Shown here: piece by piece, positions 1 to 7,137 of the stretch
Position numbering within the stretch: the first letter of the stretch is position 1
Layout of the letters: each line of letters begins with the position of its first letter
Source of the DNA: Methylonatrum kenyense
GTDB lineage: Bacteria; Pseudomonadota; Gammaproteobacteria; Nitrococcales; Aquisalimonadaceae
Direction: 5' to 3'
Length of the DNA stretch: 64,000 bases
Assembly: GCF_023195885.1 (NCBI RefSeq)
Contig: NZ_JALPKO010000004.1
Coordinates: forward strand, 1-64,000
The notes under the pieces: model-generated
Databases searched by the model: none
Told to the model about the DNA's origin: nothing
Seen by the model: only the letters and a program-made list of their open reading frames with translations
Made by a program: the position numbers and the translations under genes

Positions 1-145
1 CAGCGAATGCACGCGGTGTGATCCGTTACCATGGCGCCAGCGCGCGCTCGGTCACCGCCGCCGCCAATACCCATCCCGGCCCTGGTTTGTTCGAACACCT
101 TCCTTGTCCGAAAACCTTTGTTCGCCCGCCAACAGATCACACTGC

Positions 146-169
146 GTGGGTCCGCTTCGCTTGACCCAC
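146..169. repeat. REP-like palindrome
   Basis: A 7 bp perfect stem (GTGGGTC / GACCCAC) encloses a 10-base loop, followed by CCTACG. Similar short GTGGGTC...GACCCAC palindromes are, from memory, frequent intergenic repeats in proteobacteria. The first 256 bases hold no convincing gene: the open frames here lack a start with a ribosome site and have no recognisable product. Confidence 0.45.
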
Positions 170-180
170 CCTACGCCTCT

Positions 181-256
181 ACCGAACCGCCACCGCGGCT
201 TGCCAGATGACCAAAACGGGTCTCGGGCGCAGGCGCGCGAATAAAGCAGCGTTTGC
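181..256. repeat. Family A repeat remnant A1 (right end)
   Basis: A degenerate copy of the right end of dispersed family A. It contains the order CGGCTTGCCAGATGACC, AAAACGGGTCTCGGGCGCAG and GCGCGCGAATAAAGCAGCG, then GTTTGCTTA in place of the canonical GTTTCCCTA. Compare the right end of the long copy at 10855-11265. It runs up to the stop codon of the pbpG gene on the minus strand. Confidence 0.7.
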
Positions 257-1195
257 TTAAAGGGAATCCTTGAATTCGGCGCTGCTGACGATGCTGCGTT
301 CGCGGATGCTGGCGGTGCGTGACCGCTCGTAATCCAGGGCGGCGCCAGCGACGCTGCCACGCTCGCCAGTACGCAGCCATTGCCTGGCCCGTGATGCATC
401 TCCCAGCGGGGTGCGTGAGCCGAACGAGTCGAGAAACACCATGGCAGTGGGTTCGCCATCGATATTGGCCACCATCACCAGGCAGCGGCCGGCTTCATTG
501 ATGTAACCGGTCTTGCTCAGGGTGACGCCCCAACTGCCGGCATGCACCAGGGCGTTGGTGTTGCCGTACTGCAGGTCGTACCGCGGCGAGCGGAAACGGG
601 CCTGGAACCCTGGTGTCGTCGAATATTCACGGATGGTCGGGTATTTGTGCGCCGCTCGCACCATGGCCAGCAGGTCGGCGGCCGAGGCAATGTTTTCCTC
701 GGACAGGCCGTGGGGGTCGACGAAGCGGCTGCTGTGCATGCCCAGTTCCGCGGCCTTCTCGTTCATTGCCGCGACGAAGGCATGGCGACCGCCGGGGTGG
801 TGCATGGCCAACACGTCCGAGGCCAGGTTTTCCGAGGACATCAGCGCGATGCGCAGCAAGTCCCCGCGGGTCAGCTCGGAGCCGATACGCATCCTCGAAT
901 AGGCATTGCGGTTGACCGCGTAGTCGCGCTCGCGAATGGTCAACCATTCATCCAGCGGCTCGCCGCTGTCGAGCACGACCATGGCCATCATCAGCTTGGT
1001 GATCGACGCAATCGGTACGACCCGGTTGGCATGTTTGCCGAAGCGTATGCCATCGCCATTCAACGGGCCGACCGCCGCGTTCACCGACGCCAGGTTCGGC
1101 CCGCGGTCGCCGGCATTCGCGGCGTGAGGCGTGCTGCTGAAGAAAAGGAGCAGCGCGAGTGCGCTGGCGAGGCAGAATCGGACCGGTCTCGACAT
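257..1195 (-). CDS. pbpG: D-alanyl-D-alanine endopeptidase, PBP7 type (peptidase S11)
   Basis: A 312-residue secreted penicillin-binding protein that would cleave D-Ala-meso-DAP cross-links of peptidoglycan in the periplasm. An N-terminal hydrophobic signal peptide ends near residue 28 (ANA-GD). The three serine-acyltransferase motifs are present: SITK (S64-K67), SEN (121-123) and KTG (228-230). Length and the lack of a large C-terminal domain fit PBP7/PbpG better than PBP5. It is a single gene read leftward, with family A remnant A1 directly behind its stop. A PBP5/6-type carboxypeptidase is a less likely alternative. Confidence 0.88.
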   Translation of the reverse strand: MSRPVRFCLASALALLLFFSSTPHAANAGDRGPNLASVNAAVGPLNGDGIRFGKHANRVVPIASITKLMMAMVVLDSGEPLDEWLTIRERDYAVNRNAYSRMRIGSELTRGDLLRIALMSSENLASDVLAMHHPGGRHAFVAAMNEKAAELGMHSSRFVDPHGLSEENIASAADLLAMVRAAHKYPTIREYSTTPGFQARFRSPRYDLQYGNTNALVHAGSWGVTLSKTGYINEAGRCLVMVANIDGEPTAMVFLDSFGSRTPLGDASRARQWLRTGERGSVAGAALDYERSRTASIRERSIVSSAEFKDSL

Positions 1196-1377
1196 GGCAG
1201 AATTCCGTTCAGGACCGGTTTGGCAGTGCAGCCATCCGGCCGTTTTTTGTCTGCACCGATTACTTCATACTCCGGGGCGGCATTCAAGCCCTTTGCGTCA
1301 CAAGTCCGCGTCCTGGTTTGTGACCAGAAAACGGCTGCGGCTGCCGCCTTACAAGTCATCAGCAGGGGAGGCGATTC

Positions 1378-2049
1378 ATGCAACGCATCGTGATTACCGG
1401 CGCAAACCGCGGCATCGGACTGGAACTGGTGCGCCAACTGCAGGCGAGAGGTGATGAGGTGATTGCCTGCTGTCGTCGGCGCAGCACCGAACTCGAAGCC
1501 ACCGGTGCGCGGATCGAGGACGGGCTGGACGTCGCCGATCCCGGCTCCATCCGCGGGCTGCGCCGGCGGCTTGATGGACAGAAGGTGGACATGCTGCTGA
1601 ATGTGGCAGGCATCATGCGGCTGCAGCAGTTCGGCGCAATCGACGATCAGGCGCTGGAGGCCATGCGCGAGCAGTACGATGTCAATGCGCTGGGCCCCCT
1701 GCTGATGACGCAGGCGCTGGCGGACCTGATGCCTGACGGTGCCAAGGTCGGTATCGTCACCAGCCGCATGGGCTCGATTGCCGACAACACCTCGGGTGGA
1801 AGTTACGGCTACCGGATGTCCAAGGTCGCCGTGAACATGGCCGGCGCCTCACTGGCGCATGATCTGCGGGACCGCGGTATCGCCGTCGCCGTTCTGCACC
1901 CGGGCTTTGTTCGCACCGACATGACCGAGGGGCGCGGCATGATAGATCCGCCCGAGTCGGCGGCGGGCCTGATCGCGCGGATGGACGAGTTGACCATGGA
2001 GAGTTCCGGCGGCTTCTGGCACACCAACGGCGAACGGCTGCCGTGGTAA
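1378..2049 (+). CDS. Short-chain dehydrogenase/reductase family protein
   Basis: A 223-residue classical SDR oxidoreductase. The N-terminal Rossmann motif TGANRGIG (residues 7-14) binds NAD(P). NVAG (about 75-78) and the catalytic YxxxK (YGYRMSK) follow in the expected order, with a conserved serine in VTSRMGS upstream. HPGFVRTDM is the usual loop after the active site. The product resembles the C-factor/CsgA-like SDR group. The substrate cannot be read from the sequence. The start ATG has GGGGAGGCG just upstream. It is divergent from pbpG. Confidence 0.85.
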   Translation: MQRIVITGANRGIGLELVRQLQARGDEVIACCRRRSTELEATGARIEDGLDVADPGSIRGLRRRLDGQKVDMLLNVAGIMRLQQFGAIDDQALEAMREQYDVNALGPLLMTQALADLMPDGAKVGIVTSRMGSIADNTSGGSYGYRMSKVAVNMAGASLAHDLRDRGIAVAVLHPGFVRTDMTEGRGMIDPPESAAGLIARMDELTMESSGGFWHTNGERLPW

Positions 2050-2080
2050 GGCCGTCGCGGCCACCGGCCGGCGGTGCGGC

Positions 2081-2194
2081 ATGAACACCATTACCCTCTG
2101 GGGCCTGACATTGCCCGGCTGGGCACCCTATCTGCTGGTGTTCGCCGTCGCCGTCGGCATCCTGTTCGCCCTCGCCTGCAGCAGTCGCCACTGA
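2081..2194 (+). CDS. Possible 37-residue membrane peptide
   Basis: A short frame 31 bases downstream of the SDR gene, ATG to TGA. It encodes one hydrophobic segment (about residues 10-33, with WAPYLLVFAVAVGILFALA at its core) ending in a short polar tail. No strong ribosome site is visible. It could be a real single-span small protein co-transcribed with the SDR gene, or chance. I do not recognise it. Confidence 0.3.
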   Translation: MNTITLWGLTLPGWAPYLLVFAVAVGILFALACSSRH

Positions 2195-2212
2195 GCGGGC
2201 GCCTGCCCAGCA

Positions 2213-2914
2213 TTACTTCACGTCGATCAGTTCGACTTCGAAGATCAGCGTGGCGCCGCCGGGAATGGTCGGCGGCGAACCGCGCTCGCCGTAGCCAAGC
2301 TCGGCAGGGATCACCAGTTCGATGCGGCCTCCCGGGGCAATCAGCTGCAGACCTTCTGTCCAGCCGGCAATGACCCGGTTCAACGGGAAGGTGGCCGTTT
2401 CGCCACGCTGGTGGGAGGAGTCGAACACGTCGCCGTTGGTCAGGCGCCCCTCGTAGTGCACCTCGACGGTGTCTCTTGAGCCCGGCTTGTCACCTTCCCC
2501 TTCCTCGAGAATGCGATAGGCAAGACCGCTGTCGGTGACTTCGCCGCCATCGGCGATATACGCTTCGATGTAGGCCTGTTGTTCCGCATGCTGGTCGGCG
2601 TTTTCGGCGCTGGTCGCGGCCTGGCGCTCCTGAACGAAGGCACTGATCAACTGCTGCTGGGTATCCGCATCCACCTGCGGTTCGGCGCCCCGTACCTGGT
2701 CACGGGCCCCGGCCAGCACATACTCCATTTCCGAATCGCTGAGTTCCAGCTCGGCCAGCTGCCGGCCAAGGATCTGGCCCAGGCTGTATAGGGCCCGGTC
2801 CTCATCCGACGTCAGGCTGACGTCGCCGTCAGCGGTGGCGTTGTCTCCGGTACAGGCGGCCACGGTGGCCAGGCTGCCGGCCAGCAGCAGGGCGAGCGGA
2901 AAACGTACTGACAT
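2213..2914 (-). CDS. FKBP-type peptidyl-prolyl isomerase, lipoprotein (FkpA/Mip-like)
   Basis: A periplasmic or outer-membrane-anchored prolyl isomerase/chaperone of about 233 residues. From the chosen start it has a lipoprotein signal ending in the lipobox VAAC (C21). Next comes a helical N-terminal dimerisation region typical of FkpA/Mip, with Q-rich stretches. A C-terminal FKBP domain covers about the last 95 residues (VEVHYEGRLTNGDVFDSS, FPLNRVIAGWTEGLQ, IPAELGYGERG). An upstream in-frame ATG at 2920 and a longer frame to 2950 exist. I chose 2914 because a GGAG lies nine bases ahead of it. Confidence 0.88.
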   Translation of the reverse strand: MSVRFPLALLLAGSLATVAACTGDNATADGDVSLTSDEDRALYSLGQILGRQLAELELSDSEMEYVLAGARDQVRGAEPQVDADTQQQLISAFVQERQAATSAENADQHAEQQAYIEAYIADGGEVTDSGLAYRILEEGEGDKPGSRDTVEVHYEGRLTNGDVFDSSHQRGETATFPLNRVIAGWTEGLQLIAPGGRIELVIPAELGYGERGSPPTIPGGATLIFEVELIDVK

Positions 2915-2970
2915 GGTCATGGGCTCCAGACACGGGAAAGTCCGGAGCATAGCGCAAGCGGCATCCGCGG

Positions 2971-3225
2971 TCAGTCCTTGCCGAGTGTTTCCAGCGCGCG
3001 GTCCAGATCCCGTTCGGCATCACTAACGTTGTCGCTTGCCAAGTGCTGCTCGGCCTGCATATGCAGAGTGCGCACTTCCTGCGCTTCCAGCGGCGTCAGG
3101 CGCGCCAGTACCTCACGGTCGTCCAATGCGTCCTCGACCGTGGCCAGCTTCGTTTCGGCGTCGACCTCGGCCTGGACCAGCAGCGGCAGGCTCAGCAGCA
3201 GGGCAAAAATCAGCGTGCGTAACAT
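2971..3225 (-). CDS. Small secreted protein of unknown function
   Basis: An 84-residue protein with a clear signal peptide (MLRTLIFALLLSLPLLVQA, cut after QA). The mature region is predicted helical and rich in Glu, Asp and Leu (TVEDALDD, LTPLEAQEVRTLHMQAEQHL, DAERDLDRALETL). The start is set by a strong GGAGG six bases before the ATG; the frame continues further upstream but without signals. It lies 56 bases upstream of the FKBP gene on the same strand, so the two may share a transcript. I do not recognise the family. Confidence 0.65.
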   Translation of the reverse strand: MLRTLIFALLLSLPLLVQAEVDAETKLATVEDALDDREVLARLTPLEAQEVRTLHMQAEQHLASDNVSDAERDLDRALETLGKD

Positions 3226-3301
3226 CGGCAACCTCCGGTGTCGGCTAATCATGTGGTGGTCTCGACTACGAGCCTTGCCACGAGTTCCTTGTCGCTGATC
3301 C

Positions 3302-3413
3302 GGTCGGGGCGACAGGAATTCCACTACGGAAACGCTGTAAACCCTTCCCTGGGCGCTCGACGGCCGCGTCCATGCGGCCGACGTTCCTCCGTGTAATGCC
3401 TGTCACCCCGACC
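3302..3413. repeat. Family B repeat B1 (conserved core, copy-specific arms)
   Basis: Outer arms GGTCGGGGCGACAGG (3302-3316) and CCTGTCACCCCGACC (3399-3413) are near-perfect inverted repeats. They enclose the family core GTAAACCCTTCCCTGGGCGC followed by TCGACGGCCGCGTCCATGCGGCCGACG in two parts. The core contains its own stem GGCCGC / GCGGCC. It lies in the 391-base gene-free stretch 3226-3616, which holds this copy, the inverted copy B2 and nothing else I can support. Confidence 0.75.
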
Positions 3414-3468
3414 TGGCGGTGGACCGAGCCTAAGGCGTTAATGCGATCGCAGATGCCACCACACGCAT

Positions 3469-3577
3469 GCCTGGGGCGGGAGACGTCGTTGCGGGATGTC
3501 GGCCGCAGGGATGCGGCCGTCAAGCCCGCATGGATGCGTTTACGGCGGTCCCGTCACGGTGTCTCCCGTCCTCAGGC
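3469..3577. repeat. Family B repeat B2 (inverted relative to B1)
   Basis: The reverse-orientation core (GTCGGCCGCAGGGATGCGGCC, then GTCAAGCCCGCATGGATGCG and TTTACGGCGG) is enclosed by arms GCCTGGGGCGGGAGAC (3469-3484) and GTCTCCCGTCCTCAGGC (3561-3577). These arms pair with each other but share no sequence with those of B1 or B3. It sits just past the stop of the minus-strand protease gene and could act as its terminator or 3' stabiliser. Confidence 0.75.
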
Positions 3578-3616
3578 TCGGAGCCTCGGTATCTATGGTC
3601 TGCTCCGGGTTGGCGG

Positions 3617-4741
3617 CTAGCCGGACAATCCTGCGCGGGCCTGTTTCATCATGTCGCGCCGTGACATGCGCCAGACCGGGTCCGTTTCCGGGTCGAAGGC
3701 CGGATCCAGGGCCTGGATCCGGCGCACCAGTGGCGGGTGCGTCGCTGTCAGGCCGGCGGCCTTCAGGGAGATGCCGTCGGCGAACAGCATGTGGCGCACC
3801 TCCTCGCCATGCGGATTGCCGAGACGCTCGCCGCGCTGGAGCGCGCCAATCTTCTTCAGGGCACGCGCCAGGGCTTCCGGATTGCGGGTGAACTGGGCGC
3901 CGGTGGCATCCGCAAGGTATTCCCGCCTCCGCGAGACCCCGGCCTGGAGCAGACGGCCCGCGAAAACGCCCAGGCCGCCGAGGACGATCAGGGCCAGGCC
4001 GATCGCTATGCCCGCCATCGCCTCACGCTGGTCGCGGTTGCCGCGCAGCATCGTCGCCCGCATGGCCATGCGGCCGGCCACGTACAGCGCCACGAGGCCG
4101 AAGATCATTGCCATCATGCGCAGGTTCAGTCGCATGTCGCCATTGGCGATGTGGGCGAATTCGTGCGCCACCACACCGGTCAGTTCATCCCGGTCCAGCG
4201 AGGCCAGGGCGCCGTGGGTCATGCCGATGGCGGCCGTCTCCGGACGCAGGCCGGCGGCGAAGGCATTGATGCCCTGTTCATGCTTGATCACGAACACCCG
4301 CGGCATCGGCAGATTGGCGGCGATGGCCATCTCCTCGACCACGTTGAAATAACGCCGATGGCTGGGGTTGCTGCTGTCCCGGGTGACCTCCTTGCCGCCC
4401 AGGGAACGCGCCACATTGGCGCCATCCGCCCCCAGCATCATGCTGCGGATGCCGGCGGCGAGCAGGATGACGCCGAACACCGCAAGCCCGGCAATGATCG
4501 CAATCTCCAGATCCATGGCCTGCAGCATGCCGGCGGCCGAGGTCGAATCGGTGGCGGGTGCCGGGGTCTGCTGCTGTGGCCCGGCCGCACCGGTCTCGGC
4601 GGCAAGCATCACGCCGGCGAGGACCCCGATTGCCGCAGCGATCAGGACCGTGATCGCCAGGAAGGCGGCCACCAGCAGCATGGTCTGCCGCCGGGCGCGT
4701 CGCTGATGCTCCGCGAAATTGAAGCTGGCCGGTCGACTCAT
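3617..4741 (-). CDS. Membrane M48 zinc metalloprotease, HtpX/Oma1-like
   Basis: A 374-residue integral membrane protease, presumably for quality control of membrane proteins. The zinc motif HEFAH is at 193-197 (VVAHEFAHIANGDM). A distal EYLAD motif (REYLADATGAQF) supplies the third ligand. Membrane segments are at about 20-48, 78-100, 207-226 and 241-262. The C-terminal segment ATHPPLVRRIQAL is typical of the HtpX group. It follows lemA at a five-base gap on the same strand, and LemA-M48 pairs are common. At 374 residues it is longer than classical HtpX (about 290), so I leave the symbol blank. Confidence 0.9.
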   Translation of the reverse strand: MSRPASFNFAEHQRRARRQTMLLVAAFLAITVLIAAAIGVLAGVMLAAETGAAGPQQQTPAPATDSTSAAGMLQAMDLEIAIIAGLAVFGVILLAAGIRSMMLGADGANVARSLGGKEVTRDSSNPSHRRYFNVVEEMAIAANLPMPRVFVIKHEQGINAFAAGLRPETAAIGMTHGALASLDRDELTGVVAHEFAHIANGDMRLNLRMMAMIFGLVALYVAGRMAMRATMLRGNRDQREAMAGIAIGLALIVLGGLGVFAGRLLQAGVSRRREYLADATGAQFTRNPEALARALKKIGALQRGERLGNPHGEEVRHMLFADGISLKAAGLTATHPPLVRRIQALDPAFDPETDPVWRMSRRDMMKQARAGLSG

Positions 4742-4746
4742 GGCGG

Positions 4747-5334
4747 TCAGAAGCTGACCTGCGGTGCCTGCTGGATCGCTTCGCGATCCTCGAACTCGAG
4801 CATGGTGGCCGGCTGGAAGCCGAACATGCCGGCGATAATGTTGGAGGGCACCGTCTGCACCGCGTTGTTGTAGGTCATGGCGCCGTCATTGTAGGCCTGC
4901 CGGGCATAGGCGACCCGGTTCTCGGTGGCGGTCAGCTCTTCCTGCAGGCTCTGGAAGTTTTCACTGGCCTTCAGATCCGGATACGCCTCGGAGAGCGCGA
5001 ACAACCGGCCCAACACGCCGCCAAGACTGCCCTCGGCGCGCGCCAGCTCAGCCATCGCACCGGCTTCGCCGGCCTGGCCGCTGGCCTGCTGGCGGGCGCT
5101 TTCCGCCTGGTTCCGGGCCTCGATCACCGCGGTAAGCGTCTCACGCTCGTGGGTCATGTAGCCGCGGACGGATTCCACCAGGTTGGGAATCAGGTCATGC
5201 CGCCGCTTGAGCTGTACGTCGATCTGGGCAAAGGCGTTTTTGTAGGCATTGCGCAGCCGCACCAACCGGTTGTAGAGCATGGCCACGAAGGCGCCCAGTC
5301 CGATCAGGACGACCAGTATGATGATCAGTTCCAT
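4747..5334 (-). CDS. lemA: LemA family protein
   Basis: A 195-residue protein with one N-terminal membrane helix (residues 2-20) followed by a long helical domain. The family signature [33 protein letters not shown] is intact near residues 21-55, and the tail [14 protein letters not shown] is characteristic. The function of LemA is not settled. Its regular neighbour is an M48 protease, as here, which suggests an accessory role in membrane protein turnover. It is probably the first gene of the two-gene unit. Confidence 0.92.
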   Translation of the reverse strand: [195 protein letters not shown]

Positions 5335-5403
5335 CGTTCAATCACTCCAGTGATCCAGTGTTTGTCCTGTTGCACGTATGCTGCGGGATGCGGAGTGCGG
5401 TTG

Positions 5404-5706
5404 TCAGTCGTCGTCGCCGAGGCTGGGGTCCCAGCCTGCAGCCCTGGCTCGTTCGATGGCTTGCCGATGAATCCGTTCATGGCGCTCCCGGATCGGCTCG
5501 GGCAGGTTGCCGACACGAAACCCGTAGCTTCGCCATTGTTCGTGGACCTGGTCCTGCAGCGCATTCAGCCGATCGAGATCCCAGCCTTCGCCGGTCTCGG
5601 TCTCCGGAATCAATTCAAAGATCCAGGCATCCTTGATGATCTGGCCGAGCATGGTCATGCCGCCATGCTGATCGTGGTGAATACCCATGTAGGTTCGCTT
5701 CTTCAT
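5404..5706 (-). CDS. Conserved hypothetical protein (MGIHHDQHGG type)
   Basis: A 100-residue soluble protein with no signal or membrane segment. The N-terminus carries a histidine-rich stretch, MGIHHDQHGGMTMLG, which could bind a metal, then IIKDAWIFELIPETETGEGW and a charged helical C-terminus rich in Arg and Glu. The start ATG is preceded by CAGGACC. It lies 69 bases upstream of lemA and 15 bases downstream of the DUF4124 gene, all on the minus strand. I believe similar proteins occur as unnamed genes in other gammaproteobacteria, but cannot name a family. Confidence 0.7.
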   Translation of the reverse strand: MKKRTYMGIHHDQHGGMTMLGQIIKDAWIFELIPETETGEGWDLDRLNALQDQVHEQWRSYGFRVGNLPEPIRERHERIHRQAIERARAAGWDPSLGDDD

Positions 5707-5721
5707 ACGATCCGGTCCTGA

Positions 5722-6066
5722 TTAGCTCCTGCACCATTCGCTGATTCCGTCACGCGCTACCTGCTTGGCGGCGCGCCAGTCCTGCTCGTTGCCATCGATG
5801 TCGTCCAGTTCCAGCAGTTGTTCCAGCGCTCCCTGGAAATCGCGGCAACGGATTTCGCGGACGCGTTCCGAGGGCGCAGCGCTGCGGCTGACAGCCGATC
5901 CCGGGACCTCCAGCGTGCGGAACGATACACCGTCTGGTGGTCGCTCGTCGCTGTAATGCCGGTTGCCGCGGTCATCGGTCCAGATATAGACCGTGGTGGC
6001 CATGGCCAGTGATACCTGCAGCAGCAGGCCTGACGTCAGCAGGGCAAGGAGAATGCGGATCGTCAT
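5722..6066 (-). CDS. DUF4124 domain-containing secreted protein
   Basis: A 114-residue protein with an N-terminal signal peptide (hydrophobic residues 3-22, cut near AMA-TT). The DUF4124 hallmark YIWTDDRGNRHYSDERPP (about 27-44) comes right after the signal. The second half is helical with two cysteines (C74 and C112) that could pair. DUF4124 proteins are exported envelope proteins of unknown function. It is the first gene of a leftward group (DUF4124, hypothetical, lemA, protease). Confidence 0.82.
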   Translation of the reverse strand: MTIRILLALLTSGLLLQVSLAMATTVYIWTDDRGNRHYSDERPPDGVSFRTLEVPGSAVSRSAAPSERVREIRCRDFQGALEQLLELDDIDGNEQDWRAAKQVARDGISEWCRS

Positions 6067-6120
6067 CGTGCTGCAACGCGTGACCGATTGATGATTTATC
6101 GTATCGTGTCGGACAGTAGC

Positions 6121-6176
6121 TAAGGAAACGCTGATCTATTCGGGCGCAGACGCGCGAATAGATCAGCGTTTCCCTA
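6121..6176. repeat. Family A repeat A2 (short palindromic form)
   Basis: Two perfect 19-base inverted arms, GGAAACGCTGATCTATTCG (6124-6142) and its complement (6155-6173), flank a 12-base loop GGCGCAGACGCG. The outer TAA/TTA bases nearly extend the stem. This is the two ends of family A brought together with the middle missing. It lies in the divergent gap between the DUF4124 gene and the telA operon, ending 26 bases before the chosen start of the next gene, so it probably falls in that promoter or leader. Confidence 0.85.
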
Positions 6177-6202
6177 AACACGGGTTGTGTGGGCGTGACG
6201 CG

Positions 6203-7135
6203 ATGCTGAATTTTCTGCAGGGGTTTTCCTATGGACTGTTCCTGTCCTGCATCCCGTGGTTCATCATCGGGCTGCTGAACCCCCGGCTTGCCGTGCCGAC
6301 CCTGGAGCCCTCGCGCTGGCAAGTGGTGCTGCGCTACTGGTTGCTGTTGCCGGGCGCCGCGTTCCTGCTCTGGCTGACTTCGCTTTGGGGCGGTTTCGGG
6401 CCGACCCTGGGCGGTTGGCTTGCCGGCCTCGCGGCGGTAGCGGTGGCCTTGCCGGTGGAGCGCTGGTGGCACCGCTGGCGGGCGCGCCGTGCCGAACGCC
6501 GTCGGCAGGCTGCCGCGGCAGCGGCCGACCGTGCCGAATCGGAACGTGGTGTCGCGCGCCTGAATCCGGATGCGCCACCGGCCGATGCGGATGATCTGGT
6601 CAAGGCGCTGTGTCGTGCCAAGGGTGTCCTGCTGGCGGCGGAATGCCGGCAGCACGCCGGCCAGGCGGACCGGCTCTACAGTCGTTACCGGCGGCTGCAA
6701 GGCTTGCTGGATCGCCGGTTTGGCGAGGGTGAGCTGGCCGCGCAGCGTGGCCATGCGGTGGTTCGGGAAGTGGTGGCCGCGGCCACCGAGCGGCTGCAGG
6801 CGATTGCGGCCCAGGCCGAGGGGCTTGCCAGCCTCGATGAGGCCTATGCCCGGCGCCGGCTGGATGCTGCCGAGGATGTCGATCAGACCGAGATTGCAGC
6901 CCTGCAGCGCCGGCTGCAGTTGATTGCGGAAACCCGGGCGCGGCTTGATCGAATGGCCTCGCAGAACGAAACCGCGTTGACCGCTCTCGATGAACTCGCC
7001 ATCGCCTTGGCTCGCCTTGATACCTCGAAACCGCGGCATGCGGTATCCACCGAGCAGGCCTTGCTCGAATTACAGCGGTTTCTGGACCGCACCGATGACT
7101 ACACGCATTCCGCCCGGCGTGCAGAGGGACAGTGA
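6203..7135 (+). CDS. Membrane coiled-coil protein preceding TelA (possible XpaC-like partner)
   Basis: About 310 residues. The N-terminus has three hydrophobic segments (about residues 5-24, 43-66 and 70-90), then an Arg-rich patch. The remaining 200 residues are Ala/Glu/Arg-rich and predicted coiled coil. I chose ATG 6203; a TTG at 6185 is possible, and neither has a strong ribosome site. The stop overlaps a possible GTG start of telA, so the two are translationally coupled. In Firmicutes the gene beside telA encodes XpaC, so an analogous partner role is an inference from position and topology only. Confidence 0.6.
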   Translation: MLNFLQGFSYGLFLSCIPWFIIGLLNPRLAVPTLEPSRWQVVLRYWLLLPGAAFLLWLTSLWGGFGPTLGGWLAGLAAVAVALPVERWWHRWRARRAERRRQAAAAAADRAESERGVARLNPDAPPADADDLVKALCRAKGVLLAAECRQHAGQADRLYSRYRRLQGLLDRRFGEGELAAQRGHAVVREVVAAATERLQAIAAQAEGLASLDEAYARRRLDAAEDVDQTEIAALQRRLQLIAETRARLDRMASQNETALTALDELAIALARLDTSKPRHAVSTEQALLELQRFLDRTDDYTHSARRAEGQ

Positions 7136-7137
7136 TC

